Shown: piece after piece, positions 6,589 to 13,495 of the stretch
How the letters are laid out: every line of letters starts with the position of its first letter
Position numbering within the stretch: position 1 is the stretch's first letter
Source of the DNA: Bilamarchaeum sp040758595
GTDB lineage: Archaea > Micrarchaeota > Micrarchaeia > Anstonellales > Bilamarchaeaceae
Length of the DNA: 32,931 bases
Assembly: GCA_040758595.1 (NCBI GenBank)
Contig: JBFLVJ010000015.1
Location: forward strand, 1 to 32,931
Direction: 5' to 3'
The notes under the pieces: model-generated
What the model was told of the DNA's origin: nothing
The model's database searches: none
What the model saw: the letters and a program-made list of their open reading frames with translations, nothing else
Program-made: the position numbers and the translations under genes

Positions 6589-7263
6589 CGCTTCCTTTAT
6601 CTTATCGATAGACATAGCCGTCGCGATCATCGGGATGCGCTCGCGCTCGGATATCTTTATCGCAAGCTTGTCCACCTTCCCGGGGTCGATGTTGTGGAGC
6701 ACCACCGCGGACGGTTTGGACGAGCTCACCCTCAGCACCACCAGCGGGCTGCGTCCGGTGCTCACCCCGGTGAATATGAACACGCGTTCATTGACGTTGC
6801 CGTAGAGCTTCTGGAAATAGGAGAACGGCATGTCGAGTATGACCTTGATGCTGTCTATCAGCGTGTATCCGTACACCTTCTTTGAGTCCAGCATGTCCGG
6901 ATTGGTGAGCACCTTGCCGCCGATCAGGTCCACGAAATCCTTGAGCGAGATCGACCTGGCGAACTCGTGGACCTCGAAATACTCGCTGGAGGGCTTCTCC
7001 TTCTCCCTGAACTTCTGGATGATGCCTCCGCCCTTGGCCATGTCTATGTCGAAGAGCGCGTTGACGAACCGCTTGATGACACCGGTGCCGGGCGACTTCC
7101 TGCGGTTGCCCTCGTAGTCGCTGATGGTGGAGACGGTTATCTTGAGATGCTTGGCCAGCTCGACCTGCGAAACAGAGAATATCTCTCTCCACTTGCGCAT
7201 AGTGGCTCCCGGGTCGTCCGAGAGCGATATCTCTCCGGCGATCTCCATCTTGATCTTTTCCAA
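6574..7263 (-). CDS. Archaeal HTH (XRE-like) transcriptional regulator
   Basis: A 229-aa protein with an N-terminal helix-turn-helix (about residues 20-60: MRKWREIFSVSQVELAKHLKITVSTISDYEGNRR) and a C-terminal ~150-residue domain with a GVSTGRSPLVVLRV segment. The layout matches the archaeal predicted-regulator family COG1709. Binding targets are unknown. The TTG at 7263 is preferred because AGGTG lies 5 nt upstream; an ATG at 7248 is the alternative. A TATA-like AATATAAACC on the minus strand (about 7296-7305) lies 35-40 nt upstream. The gene diverges from a four-TM protein gene and overlaps the end of the convergent membrane-protein gene. Confidence 0.85.
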   Translation of the reverse strand: MEKIKMEIAGEISLSDDPGATMRKWREIFSVSQVELAKHLKITVSTISDYEGNRRKSPGTGVIKRFVNALFDIDMAKGGGIIQKFREKEKPSSEYFEVHEFARSISLKDFVDLIGGKVLTNPDMLDSKKVYGYTLIDSIKVILDMPFSYFQKLYGNVNERVFIFTGVSTGRSPLVVLRVSSSKPSAVVLHNIDPGKVDKLAIKISERERIPMIATAMSIDKIKEALNRI

Positions 7264-7347
7264 TATAGCACCTGCTTCATCCTCTATGTCCCGAAACGGT
7301 TTATATTCATTTCGTCATGCGTCCGTGACGACTTCGGCGATGGGCAC

Positions 7348-7355
7348 TTTTTTAA
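7348..7355 (+). promoter_or_regulatory. TATA box of the four-TM gene
   Basis: TTTTTTAA centred about 28 nt before the ATG at 7380, which predicts a leaderless mRNA. Confidence 0.55.
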
Positions 7356-7379
7356 ACCGTCTCAGGCCAAGTGAATCCC

Positions 7380-7853
7380 ATGGCAATCACCTTGGCAGTG
7401 GACCTCTTCAACATGATAAACGTTCAGCTGTTCGACGCGTTCAGCGCGATCCTCGTCATCTGTTTCATAGTCTGGGAGGTCCCCCGCTCGGTAAAGATCC
7501 TCTCCGAGGAATACACCAAGGGTCTTTATCCAGAAAACGGCCGGGTGGCGGATTTCGCGCTGCTCTTCTTCGGCCTGCTCTCAATACTCTACTTCATCCT
7601 GGACAACAACGCCAGGTACATAGTCGAGTTCCTCAGGACGCCTGGCGTGACCTCGCTCTTCCTCATACTCATGCTGGCCATCCCGCTGATAATCATGCTC
7701 GGCTACTTCAAGAGGCTCTTCGCCAGGCTGGATGTGCACAACTCGGTGACCGTGTTCCTGACGCACTCGTTCCTGGACCTGATGCACACCCTGTTCCACA
7801 TCTCGCTCGTGGTGCTCTTCGTGCCTGTCCTGGGGCATCTGTTATTCGGTTGA
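7380..7853 (+). CDS. Four-TM membrane protein, unknown
   Basis: A 157-aa protein with four hydrophobic segments (about residues 16-32, 57-73, 88-107 and 132-154). There is a conserved-looking charged stretch EVPRSVKILSEEYTKGLYPENGR after the first helix and an H-rich segment (HNSVTVFLTHSFLDLMHTLFHIS) before and within the last one. I do not recognise the family. The ATG at 7380 is chosen because it lies 28 nt from a TATA box; a GTG 9 nt earlier is in frame. It diverges from the HTH regulator and may be its target, but that is only positional. Confidence 0.75.
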   Translation: MAITLAVDLFNMINVQLFDAFSAILVICFIVWEVPRSVKILSEEYTKGLYPENGRVADFALLFFGLLSILYFILDNNARYIVEFLRTPGVTSLFLILMLAIPLIIMLGYFKRLFARLDVHNSVTVFLTHSFLDLMHTLFHISLVVLFVPVLGHLLFG

Positions 7854-7857
7854 TGTA

Positions 7858-7898
7858 TGTTTGCTAAAAACAAACAATATGTTTGTTATATGCAAACA
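7858..7898. promoter_or_regulatory. Nested inverted-repeat operator before HEPN gene
   Basis: Two nested dyads share the words GTTTG and CAAAC. The outer pair is GTTTGC (7859-7864) and GCAAAC (7892-7897). The inner pair is ACAAAC and GTTTGT around AATAT (about 7870-7886). A TATA-like TTATAT (7886-7891) lies between inner and outer right arms, so a bound repressor would block it. The following gene encodes an orphan HEPN protein. Confidence 0.55.
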
Positions 7899-8022
7899 TT
7901 ACGACTGATAACTACGAAAAAAACTCCTTCTCCTGGAACGTCTGCTTTATTCCGCCCTGCTGAACTCGTTCCCCATAGCTGGTGAACGGATTGATTGACA
8001 TAGAAGATGCTTCGAGAAAGAT

Positions 8023-8421
8023 ATGCTAAGGAAGACGGCACCATCCAAAGAGCAGGCTTTGCTCAGCCTCGCAAAGGCAGAATCCGCTCTTGAGGACGCC
8101 AAAGCGAATCTCGCGGAGGATCGCTTCGACGCCACCATCCTGCTCGCTTACATGTCGCTGCTCAGCGCTTCGAAGGCCGTCATGCTCAATGATGGCGTCC
8201 GGGAGAAAAGCCACCTCTGCATCGCCCGGTATCTGGAAGCCAAGCATGGGAATGTCTTCGACAGCAAGACCATCCGCCTGTCCGATTCTTTCCGGGAAGA
8301 ACGCCATGAGGTGCAGTACTCGGCTTCGTTCAGGGCTACGGAAAACCAGGCCAAGGAGATAATCGATTTCGCGGAAACGTTTCTTGAAAAAGCCGAGAAG
8401 ATAATCAGAGATTCGCCGTAG
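8023..8421 (+). CDS. HEPN-domain protein, orphan
   Basis: A 132-aa all-helical protein of the HEPN type: an N-terminal helix (ALLSLAKAESALEDAKANLAEDRFDATILLAYMSLLSASKAVML) then a DSFREERHEVQYS motif. HEPN proteins usually act as RNases or toxins, or pair with a minimal nucleotidyltransferase (MNT). No MNT gene is adjacent; the leader (about 7915-8022) has no open frame of suitable size. The motif here is REERH, and I cannot match it to the canonical R-x4-6-H catalytic pair with confidence. A nested operator lies upstream. The 3' end overlaps the convergent purQ by 17 nt. Confidence 0.8.
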   Translation: MLRKTAPSKEQALLSLAKAESALEDAKANLAEDRFDATILLAYMSLLSASKAVMLNDGVREKSHLCIARYLEAKHGNVFDSKTIRLSDSFREERHEVQYSASFRATENQAKEIIDFAETFLEKAEKIIRDSP

Positions 8422-9175
8422 CGTAATCCACGGCGTTCCCGAAGACCTTCAGGCCCATCGCTTCCTTGACCGAGCCGCGCACCCAGTATGGGCAGTTCTC
8501 AGGGATGTTGAACGCTTCGGGGTGGGGCATCATGCCGTATATCCTTCCGGTGGGGTCGCAGATGCCGGCGATGTTCTCCAGCGAGCCATTGGGGTTCCAG
8601 GGATAGCCGGCCAGTTTCATGCCCTCGTCGACATACTGGAAGACTATCTGGTTCTTCTGCTTCAGGCTATCCAGCACAGGGCCGGATGCCACGAACTTGC
8701 CCTCCCCGTGCCTTACCGGCACAAGCAGGAACTCCATTCCCTTCGTGAACACGCATGGCGATGCCTTGTTCGCCTTGAGTATGACCCACCTATCCTCGAA
8801 ATGGCCGGAGTCGTTGCCGACCAGGCTGACGGTCTGGTTGAAATCCGGCTCTGGCAGGAGCCCCATCTTGACGAGGACTTGGAAGCCGTTGCATATGCCC
8901 AAAACGAGCTTGCCGGCTTTGATGAACTCGTCGAGCGGCTCCCTCAGCCTGAATTTCATCTTGTTGCCGAATACCTTGCCCGAGCCCAAATCATCGCCGA
9001 AAGCGAATCCGCCCGGGACCATTAGCATGTTGTAGCCCTCGAGCATCCCCGGGTCCTCGAAGACCGAGTTGAGGTGCCGGATATCGGCCTTGCCGCCAGC
9101 CTTCTCGATGGCGTACTGGCTCTCCCTCTCGCAGTTGATGCCATAGCCTGTCAAAACGAGCGCCCTGAGCCCCAT
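8405..9175 (-). CDS. purQ: FGAM synthase glutaminase subunit PurQ
   Basis: PurQ releases ammonia from glutamine for formylglycinamidine ribonucleotide synthesis, the fourth step of purine biosynthesis, in complex with PurL and PurS. The 256-aa class I amidotransferase has the nucleophile Cys95 in GICNGFQ, the oxyanion region PGGFAFGDDL, and His218/Glu220 in MMPHPEA. Length fits the family. purL and purS are not in the window. A TATA-like TTAATATT on the minus strand, about 28 nt upstream and inside the end of vapC, suggests a leaderless transcript. Convergent with the HEPN gene. Confidence 0.96.
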   Translation of the reverse strand: MGLRALVLTGYGINCERESQYAIEKAGGKADIRHLNSVFEDPGMLEGYNMLMVPGGFAFGDDLGSGKVFGNKMKFRLREPLDEFIKAGKLVLGICNGFQVLVKMGLLPEPDFNQTVSLVGNDSGHFEDRWVILKANKASPCVFTKGMEFLLVPVRHGEGKFVASGPVLDSLKQKNQIVFQYVDEGMKLAGYPWNPNGSLENIAGICDPTGRIYGMMPHPEAFNIPENCPYWVRGSVKEAMGLKVFGNAVDYATANL

Positions 9176-9206
9176 GTGATACCATTCCTCGGCAACGAAT
9201 ATTAAG

Positions 9207-9584
9207 CTACACCCTGCGCAGCCCTTTTATCCCGTCGAACTTCCATGTCGAGCGGGAGAAAAGGAACGCGTCGTTGGCCATGCAGATGGCCGCCGTCAAT
9301 ACGCTCTCTGCGGTCTTGGGAAGCTCCCCCTTGCCCTCGATATCCTTGTTTATCTGGGAAGCGATATGCGCCGCTTTCTTGTCGAACGGGAGCACGGTCA
9401 CGCTGTTGGCGAAGGCCAGCACCACCTCCCTCTTCCTGATGGTCTCCATGAGGTGCATCATGGTGTGGCTGGTTATGCACACCTCCTCCCGGTGGGCGTA
9501 ATACTTGAGCTTCTCGATGGTGGACGGGTCCCCCCGGAGAAAGTCGACTGCGGTCTCGAAATCCAGGCATATCTTCTCCATCAT
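9207..9584 (-). CDS. vapC: VapC-type PIN-domain toxin
   Basis: A 125-aa PIN-domain protein, expected to be a Mg2+-dependent RNase toxin. Asp8 (CLDFE) and Glu47 (MHLMETIRK) match the first two catalytic acids. The third acidic position is probably Glu93 (AESVLTAAICMAND), where Asp is usual. The typical T-x-N-x-x-F ending is altered to SRSTWKFDGIKGL, so activity may be atypical. The ATG overlaps the antitoxin stop as ATGA, with GGTGAG just upstream. Paired with the vapB gene and its operator. Confidence 0.87.
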   Translation of the reverse strand: MMEKICLDFETAVDFLRGDPSTIEKLKYYAHREEVCITSHTMMHLMETIRKREVVLAFANSVTVLPFDKKAAHIASQINKDIEGKGELPKTAESVLTAAICMANDAFLFSRSTWKFDGIKGLRRV

Positions 9585-9796
9585 CTCACCAGCTCATAGT
9601 CCTCGCGGATCTTCTGCATGACCCCTCTCTTGATGTCCTTCTCGTCGATGCTTCCGGCCAGGTTGATTATCGTGCCTTCGCCGCGCCGCTCATTGAGGAG
9701 AAACCGGAGCACCTCTGAGAAGCTCATGTTCTTGGACGTCTTTAGACGGTGCAGCTCCCCATAGACGTCGTCCATTATCGTTATCACTTTCACCAT
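9581..9796 (-). CDS. vapB: VapB-type antitoxin
   Basis: A 71-aa protein of the archaeal VapB family (COG1753-like): MVKVITIMDDVYGELHRLKTSKNMSFSEVLR forms a ribbon-helix-helix DNA-binding region. The C-terminal part (GSIDEKDIKRGVMQKIREDYELVR) would wrap the toxin. The start is the ATG with GGTGG about 5 nt upstream; an in-frame codon at 9823 extends into the operator and is unlikely. It should both neutralise VapC and repress the operon through the inverted repeat upstream. Confidence 0.85.
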   Translation of the reverse strand: MVKVITIMDDVYGELHRLKTSKNMSFSEVLRFLLNERRGEGTIINLAGSIDEKDIKRGVMQKIREDYELVR

Positions 9797-9814
9797 CCAT
9801 ACCACCAAAGCGCG

Positions 9815-9842
9815 TAAATGCATTCATTAAATGCATTTAAAT
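9815..9842 (-). promoter_or_regulatory. vapBC operator and promoter
   Basis: TAAATGCATT (9815-9824) and AATGCATTTA (9830-9839) are perfect 10-bp inverted arms around a 5-nt spacer. The minus-strand TATA-like TTTAAAT overlaps the right arm. This is the expected place for VapB or VapBC autoregulation. Confidence 0.75.
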
Positions 9843-9917
9843 CTTTCCGTCGAGAAATTCGCGGTTGTCCCTTTCAGCGGCACTTAATGGTATCAGTGTT
9901 CAGGCGGAAATCCCAAT

Positions 9918-9927
9918 CTATATAAAC
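9918..9927 (+). promoter_or_regulatory. ftsZ TATA box
   Basis: CTATATAAAC lies about 25-30 nt before the predicted ftsZ transcript start near 9948. Confidence 0.6.
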
Positions 9928-9953
9928 GAGCTGACGGGCCATCATTAGATATA

Positions 9954-9971
9954 CATACGTTTCGACGTATG
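9954..9971 (+). promoter_or_regulatory. 5'-end hairpin of the ftsZ mRNA
   Basis: CATACGT-TTCG-ACGTATG is a perfect 7-bp stem with a TTCG loop. It lies at or near the 5' end of the predicted transcript and about 8 nt before the Shine-Dalgarno AAGGTGA (9982-9988). It could protect the 5' end or act as a protein site. Confidence 0.55.
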
Positions 9972-9992
9972 GGCGACCAATAAGGTGAAAAC

Positions 9993-11075
9993 ATGGAAGA
10001 CCTCGTAAGATCCGTCGTAGGGGAGAACGCCCCCAAGGAAGAGAAGTCGTCTTCGGACGCGATGAGCTCGGAGAGCATCAAGATCGTGACCGTCGGTGTC
10101 GGCGGTGCCGGAAACAACACGATCAACAGACTCATAAAGAGCGGAGTCAAGGGCACAGACCTCGTGGCTGTCAACACAGACAAGCAGCACCTCAACATAG
10201 TGCACGAGAGGTCCAAGAAAGTGCTAATCGGAAAATCCGTGACCAAGGGTCTCGGTGCCGGAGGTTACCCGGACATCGGCGCCAAGTCCTGCGAAGTGGA
10301 CAGGCCGCTGGTCGAAAGGGAGCTTGAAGGAGCCCACCTCGTGTTCATCTGCGCCGGTATGGGCGGAGGAACTGGCGGCGGAGCAGCCCCGATCATCGCG
10401 CAGATCGCGAGGGAGCAGGGCGCTATCGTCGTGGCCATGGTCACATACCCGTTCGCCCTGGAGCGTGCGAGGAAGAAAAGGGCCGACGAGGGCATAAAGG
10501 CGCTCAAGAAGCAGTGCGACTCGGTCATCATATTGGACAACAACAGGCTGGTGCAGCTGGTCCCGAACCTGCCCATGGCAGAAGCGTTCTCCGTGGCGGA
10601 TGAGATCCTCTCGAGGGCGATTAGCGGACTGGTCTGGACGATAACCCAGCCGTCGCTCATCAACATCGACTTCGCAGATGTGCGCGCCATCATGGAAGGC
10701 GGAGGCGTCGGATTCATCGCGGTCGGCGAGGGCAAGGGCAACGACAAGGTCAAGGCGGCCGCCGAGGGAGTCGTGAAGAACAGGCTCCTTGATGTGGACT
10801 TCGAAGGCGCGAAGGGTGCCATCATCCACATAACAGGAGGAAGCGACCTGACCCTGGGAGACGCCATCAAAGCCGGTGAGACCGTCACCGAGAAGATGGA
10901 TGTCGAGGCCAATGTCAAGTGGGGTGCCAGGATCATGCAGAACTACGAGGGCAAGCTCGAAATCGTCGCAATCGTCACTGGCGTCAAGGGAGCTTCCGTC
11001 GCAGGCACCTCGGTCACGGAGGAGGAAGTCTCCACCGTGCCCTCATACCACTCAGACCTGGAAGTCCTCGGCTGA
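9993..11075 (+). CDS. ftsZ: Cell-division protein FtsZ
   Basis: The 360-aa tubulin-family GTPase forms the division ring. The GTPase domain has VGVGGAGNNTINR (34-46), the signature GGGTGGGAAP (about 124-133), and the T7-loop NIDFADV (224-230) that supplies the catalytic acids for the neighbouring subunit. A ~28-residue N-terminal extension precedes the domain. The C-terminal tail is short and ends in SYHSDLEVLG, without a clear conserved interaction motif. Start: ATG with AAGGTGA upstream and a 5' UTR of roughly 45 nt, in contrast to the many leaderless genes nearby. A T-rich tract follows the stop. Confidence 0.97.
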   Translation: MEDLVRSVVGENAPKEEKSSSDAMSSESIKIVTVGVGGAGNNTINRLIKSGVKGTDLVAVNTDKQHLNIVHERSKKVLIGKSVTKGLGAGGYPDIGAKSCEVDRPLVERELEGAHLVFICAGMGGGTGGGAAPIIAQIAREQGAIVVAMVTYPFALERARKKRADEGIKALKKQCDSVIILDNNRLVQLVPNLPMAEAFSVADEILSRAISGLVWTITQPSLINIDFADVRAIMEGGGVGFIAVGEGKGNDKVKAAAEGVVKNRLLDVDFEGAKGAIIHITGGSDLTLGDAIKAGETVTEKMDVEANVKWGARIMQNYEGKLEIVAIVTGVKGASVAGTSVTEEEVSTVPSYHSDLEVLG

Positions 11076-11076
11076 G

Positions 11077-11113
11077 TCTTTCCTTTCTTTTTATTTCCCT
11101 CTTTTTATACACG
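11077..11113 (+). terminator. T-rich archaeal terminator of ftsZ
   Basis: Two to three poly-T clusters (CTTTCCTTTCTTTTTATTTCCC followed by CTTTTTATA) directly follow the ftsZ stop. Archaeal RNA polymerase typically terminates at such tracts. Confidence 0.6.
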
Positions 11114-11126
11114 AAAATCTATTTTT

Positions 11127-11149
11127 GCACACCTTTATAAACTGTGTGC
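11127..11149 (+). promoter_or_regulatory. TATA box inside an inverted repeat
   Basis: GCACAC (11127-11132) and GTGTGC (11144-11149) flank TTTATAAA (11134-11141). The box is about 28 nt before the ATG at 11166, predicting a leaderless mRNA, and the dyad could be an operator covering it. Confidence 0.5.
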
Positions 11150-11165
11150 CGCATAATATACTAAT

Positions 11166-11561
11166 ATGTCTGACCAGATGTATATCTACGAATGCGTCGC
11201 GTACACCCCCAGCACCGGCACTATCGGGGCCGTCGTTGTGACAATCAAGGAGAATAGCGCCGATGTCTCGAGGATGCTCTGGAAGCAGGGCCTCCAGGTC
11301 TCCGGCGGGGTCAAGTTCAAGGAGATGCTCGGAGAGACCCCCACCCGCGGACTCAGGGTCAACAATATCTCGCATATCATATCGCTCACCCCCAAGCCCG
11401 GCCTCTCGAAGCCAGGCACACGGCCCATGGAGATACTCCTTCGCAGCGATGGAAGCCGCATCCGGGACGGCGATCTGCAGAAGCCGCCCCAGGCGCTCAT
11501 GGCACCGCCCAGGCAGTCGATGACGATGCCAAGGCCCATCGGCGGGCGCAGATACCCGTGA
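11166..11561 (+). CDS. Hypothetical 131-aa protein
   Basis: No family recognised. The N-terminal half (YIYECVAYTPSTGTIGAVVVTIKENSADVSRMLWKQGLQVSGGVKFKEML) looks like a compact alpha/beta fold. The C-terminal 45 residues are Pro/Arg/Met-rich (PPQALMAPPRQSMTMPRPIGGRRYP) and probably disordered, perhaps for RNA or protein binding. No membrane segment. It has its own TATA box flanked by a dyad and precedes nadK, which has a separate promoter. Confidence 0.7.
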   Translation: MSDQMYIYECVAYTPSTGTIGAVVVTIKENSADVSRMLWKQGLQVSGGVKFKEMLGETPTRGLRVNNISHIISLTPKPGLSKPGTRPMEILLRSDGSRIRDGDLQKPPQALMAPPRQSMTMPRPIGGRRYP

Positions 11562-11570
11562 TTTTTTAAC
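11562..11570 (+). promoter_or_regulatory. nadK TATA box
   Basis: TTTTTTAAC centred about 28 nt before the nadK ATG, directly after the stop of the preceding gene; predicts a leaderless mRNA. Confidence 0.5.
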
Positions 11571-11594
11571 AACCTTCTTTCCATATCTCCGCAT

Positions 11595-12314
11595 ATGCGC
11601 ATAAAGATTCTCGCCAATCCCAAGAAGCCCTGGGCCCAAGAGACTGCCAGGGAGCTGCGCGATTTCCTGAAACCGGATCACGACGTAGTGGTCCGGAAGG
11701 CCGATGCCACCGTCTGCATCGGGGGCGATGGCACTATCCTCTACAACTCGCACAAAGGGAGGCTGGAAGGCCCGGTGCTCGGCATAGGCGGCGACAGCAG
11801 CTATATCTGCCAGCTGCACAAGGACGACTGGAAGGGCCGCATCATGCATATGCTCTCATCAGGCAGGACCGTGAAGGTGCTCACCCTGGAATGCTCGCTT
11901 GGCGCAAAACTATATATCGCCCTCAACGACGTGGTGGTCCACGCGACCCATTACCGCGTGGCTGAGCTGACGGTCTCGTACGAGACCGGAAACAGGAAAC
12001 AGGAAACCCGCTTCGAGGGCGATGGCATGATAATATCCACCGCGCTCGGCTCGGCCGCCTATGCCTTTTCGGCCGGGGGGGAGAAACTGCCACCGACAGA
12101 AAGGAAATTAAGCTTAGTGCCTATATGTCCATATAAGCGGGCATTCTCCCCGATAATGTTGTCAGAGGAAGCTTCCATCTCGCTCGAGGCAGGGAGCGAC
12201 TGCGCATTCATCTCGGACGGCATCTTCGTCCGCCATCTGAGGAAAGGGGAGAGGATCACCGCGAAAAAAGGCCCGGACCTCGAGTTCTTCGAGGGCATCG
12301 GGAGATCGTTCTAG
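11595..12314 (+). CDS. nadK: NAD kinase
   Basis: Phosphorylates NAD+ to NADP+. The 239-aa protein has the GGDGT motif (43-47) in VCIGGDGTILY, the ND pair (111-112), and the glycine-rich GDGMIISTALGSAAYAFSAGG region (142-162), which replaces the common TPTGSTAYSLSAGG. Between strand LTVSY and EGDGM it carries ETGNRKQETR (130-139), encoded by a short tandem GGAAACA repeat. This is the same string, in the same frame, as one in PurP, and it looks like an inserted loop. ATG start at 11595 is leaderless by TATA spacing. The enzyme should stay functional because the motifs on both sides are intact. Confidence 0.93.
   Translation: MRIKILANPKKPWAQETARELRDFLKPDHDVVVRKADATVCIGGDGTILYNSHKGRLEGPVLGIGGDSSYICQLHKDDWKGRIMHMLSSGRTVKVLTLECSLGAKLYIALNDVVVHATHYRVAELTVSYETGNRKQETRFEGDGMIISTALGSAAYAFSAGGEKLPPTERKLSLVPICPYKRAFSPIMLSEEASISLEAGSDCAFISDGIFVRHLRKGERITAKKGPDLEFFEGIGRSF
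11971..12011. repeat. Palindrome plus heptamer repeat inside nadK
   Basis: CGGTCTCGTACGAGACCG (11971-11988) is a perfect 18-bp palindrome. It runs directly into GGAAACA-GGAAACA-GGAAAC (11988-12007), a 7-bp tandem repeat. A length of 7 shifts codon phase each unit. The block 11982-12000 matches 16244-16262 (minus strand, in purP) at 17 of 19 positions. Confidence 0.75.
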
Positions 12315-12359
12315 AGGTGTGGCCCAGAAAATCACCTTATCAGGAGCTCCTAAGACTGA

Positions 12360-12381
12360 CGCATCCGATGTTTCGGATGCG
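12360..12381 (+). terminator. Hairpin downstream of nadK
   Basis: CGCATCCGA-TGTT-TCGGATGCG is a perfect 9-bp stem with a 4-nt loop, 45 nt after the nadK stop. No T tract follows, so termination is uncertain; it may be one of the window's short palindromes. A TATA-like TATTTAAGG (about 12399-12407) follows for the next gene. Confidence 0.4.
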
Positions 12382-12441
12382 CCGGCAATGAGATGTCGTA
12401 TTTAAGGTGGATTTCGGTCAGACGCAAAAGGAGGGAATTGT

Positions 12442-12762
12442 TTGATAAGCAAAGAAGAGATCCTCAAGAGAGGATATGTCGACGTGAAAGTGTATGTCTC
12501 AGGGCTCAGGCAGAGCCACAGGCTGAAGGTCATCAGGGAGAGGACGCCCCGCGGGCTCATCCCGTTCCTGGTGAGCGACCACTATCTGCCAACTCCAGAG
12601 ATGGTGCGTTTGGCTGAGCAGCTCCAACTGCCCCTCAAGCAGAAGGACATCGTGGTCTTCCCCAAGGGCAAGATGGCAGGCCACTTCATAGAGAAGGAAG
12701 AGGACCCCACAGAGGTCACTGTGGAAGCCGAGACCATCGAAGCCGAAGTAGAGGAAGAATGA
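12442..12762 (+). CDS. Hypothetical 106-aa protein with acidic tail
   Basis: No family recognised. The body is basic (MISKEEILKRGYVDVKVYVSGLRQSHRLKVIRERTPRG at the start by residue type) and compact; the last ~20 residues are strongly acidic (EAETIEAEVEEE). The start is a TTG, supported by AAAGGAGGG ending 7 nt upstream, one of the best Shine-Dalgarno sequences in the window. No membrane segment. The gene converges with the ZIP transporter, with its stop abutting that gene's end. It might bind nucleic acid given the charge split, but this is a guess. Confidence 0.7.
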   Translation: MISKEEILKRGYVDVKVYVSGLRQSHRLKVIRERTPRGLIPFLVSDHYLPTPEMVRLAEQLQLPLKQKDIVVFPKGKMAGHFIEKEEDPTEVTVEAETIEAEVEEE

Positions 12763-13491
12763 TCAGGCCGAGAGCAGGCTCGCGATAGCGAAAGCGACCA
12801 CCGCCCCGCCTATGAATGCGAGCGCCCCGACGCGCTCGTGCCCCTTCCCGAAAGCGTCCGGAAGCAGTTCCACCATGACTACAAACGCCATCGCCCCTGC
12901 GGAGAACGCGAGCGCGATCGGTATCAGCGGCGTGAATATGGAGAGGAACATGAACCCTGCGATAGCGGCCGCCGCCTCGACAAGCCCTGATAGCACACCG
13001 AACAGTATCGCCCTGCTTTTTTTCATGCCATAGCACAGCAACGGGGCCGATATCAGCGTCCCCTCCGGCACATCCTGTATCGCCATGGTGGTGGTGACGA
13101 ACCATCCGAGCGGGACCGAAGAAGCGAACGCGGTCGCGATGGCGAGCCCTTCCGGGATGTTGTGGATGGCGATAGCCCCGCCTATCATAAGCGCCTTCTT
13201 CTTGGTGTGCTCCAGTTCTTTTTTTGTTATGTGCTGGTGCACGTGCGGCAATGCCCTCTCTGAGAGCGTGAGCGCTGCGATGCCGATAAGGAACCCTGCT
13301 ATCATCGGAAGCGCTCCGGAAAGCTCATAGGATTCGGAGAGCATCTCGATGGATGCGTATGCCATGACCCCGGCCGAGAACGAGAGCAACGCGGTGTCTT
13401 TCGTCCCTTTGAGGCATCCGAAAAAAAGCACCGCTAGCGCGCCGGCAGAAGTGGCCAGCAGGACAGTCAGCGCGCCGAAGATGGCATCCAA
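12763..13491 (-). CDS. ZIP-family metal transporter
   Basis: A 242-aa membrane protein with about eight hydrophobic segments, importing Zn2+ or a similar divalent metal. The metal-site motif HNIPEG is at 110-115 in helix 4; the second motif is QDVPEG at 139-144 in helix 5, the GufA-like version rather than ZupT's HKIPEG. The loop before helix 4 has HVHQH (about 83-87), a typical His-rich cytosolic metal loop. The exact metal is not determinable. Encoded on the minus strand just downstream of serA (4 nt gap), so the two may be cotranscribed although functionally unrelated. Confidence 0.9.
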   Translation of the reverse strand: MDAIFGALTVLLATSAGALAVLFFGCLKGTKDTALLSFSAGVMAYASIEMLSESYELSGALPMIAGFLIGIAALTLSERALPHVHQHITKKELEHTKKKALMIGGAIAIHNIPEGLAIATAFASSVPLGWFVTTTMAIQDVPEGTLISAPLLCYGMKKSRAILFGVLSGLVEAAAAIAGFMFLSIFTPLIPIALAFSAGAMAFVVMVELLPDAFGKGHERVGALAFIGGAVVAFAIASLLSA

Positions 13492-13495
13492 TATA

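Noticed and set aside
7890..7985. 31-codon frame before the HEPN gene
   Set aside because: Its ATG lies inside the TATA-like box, so it would be upstream of the predicted transcript start.
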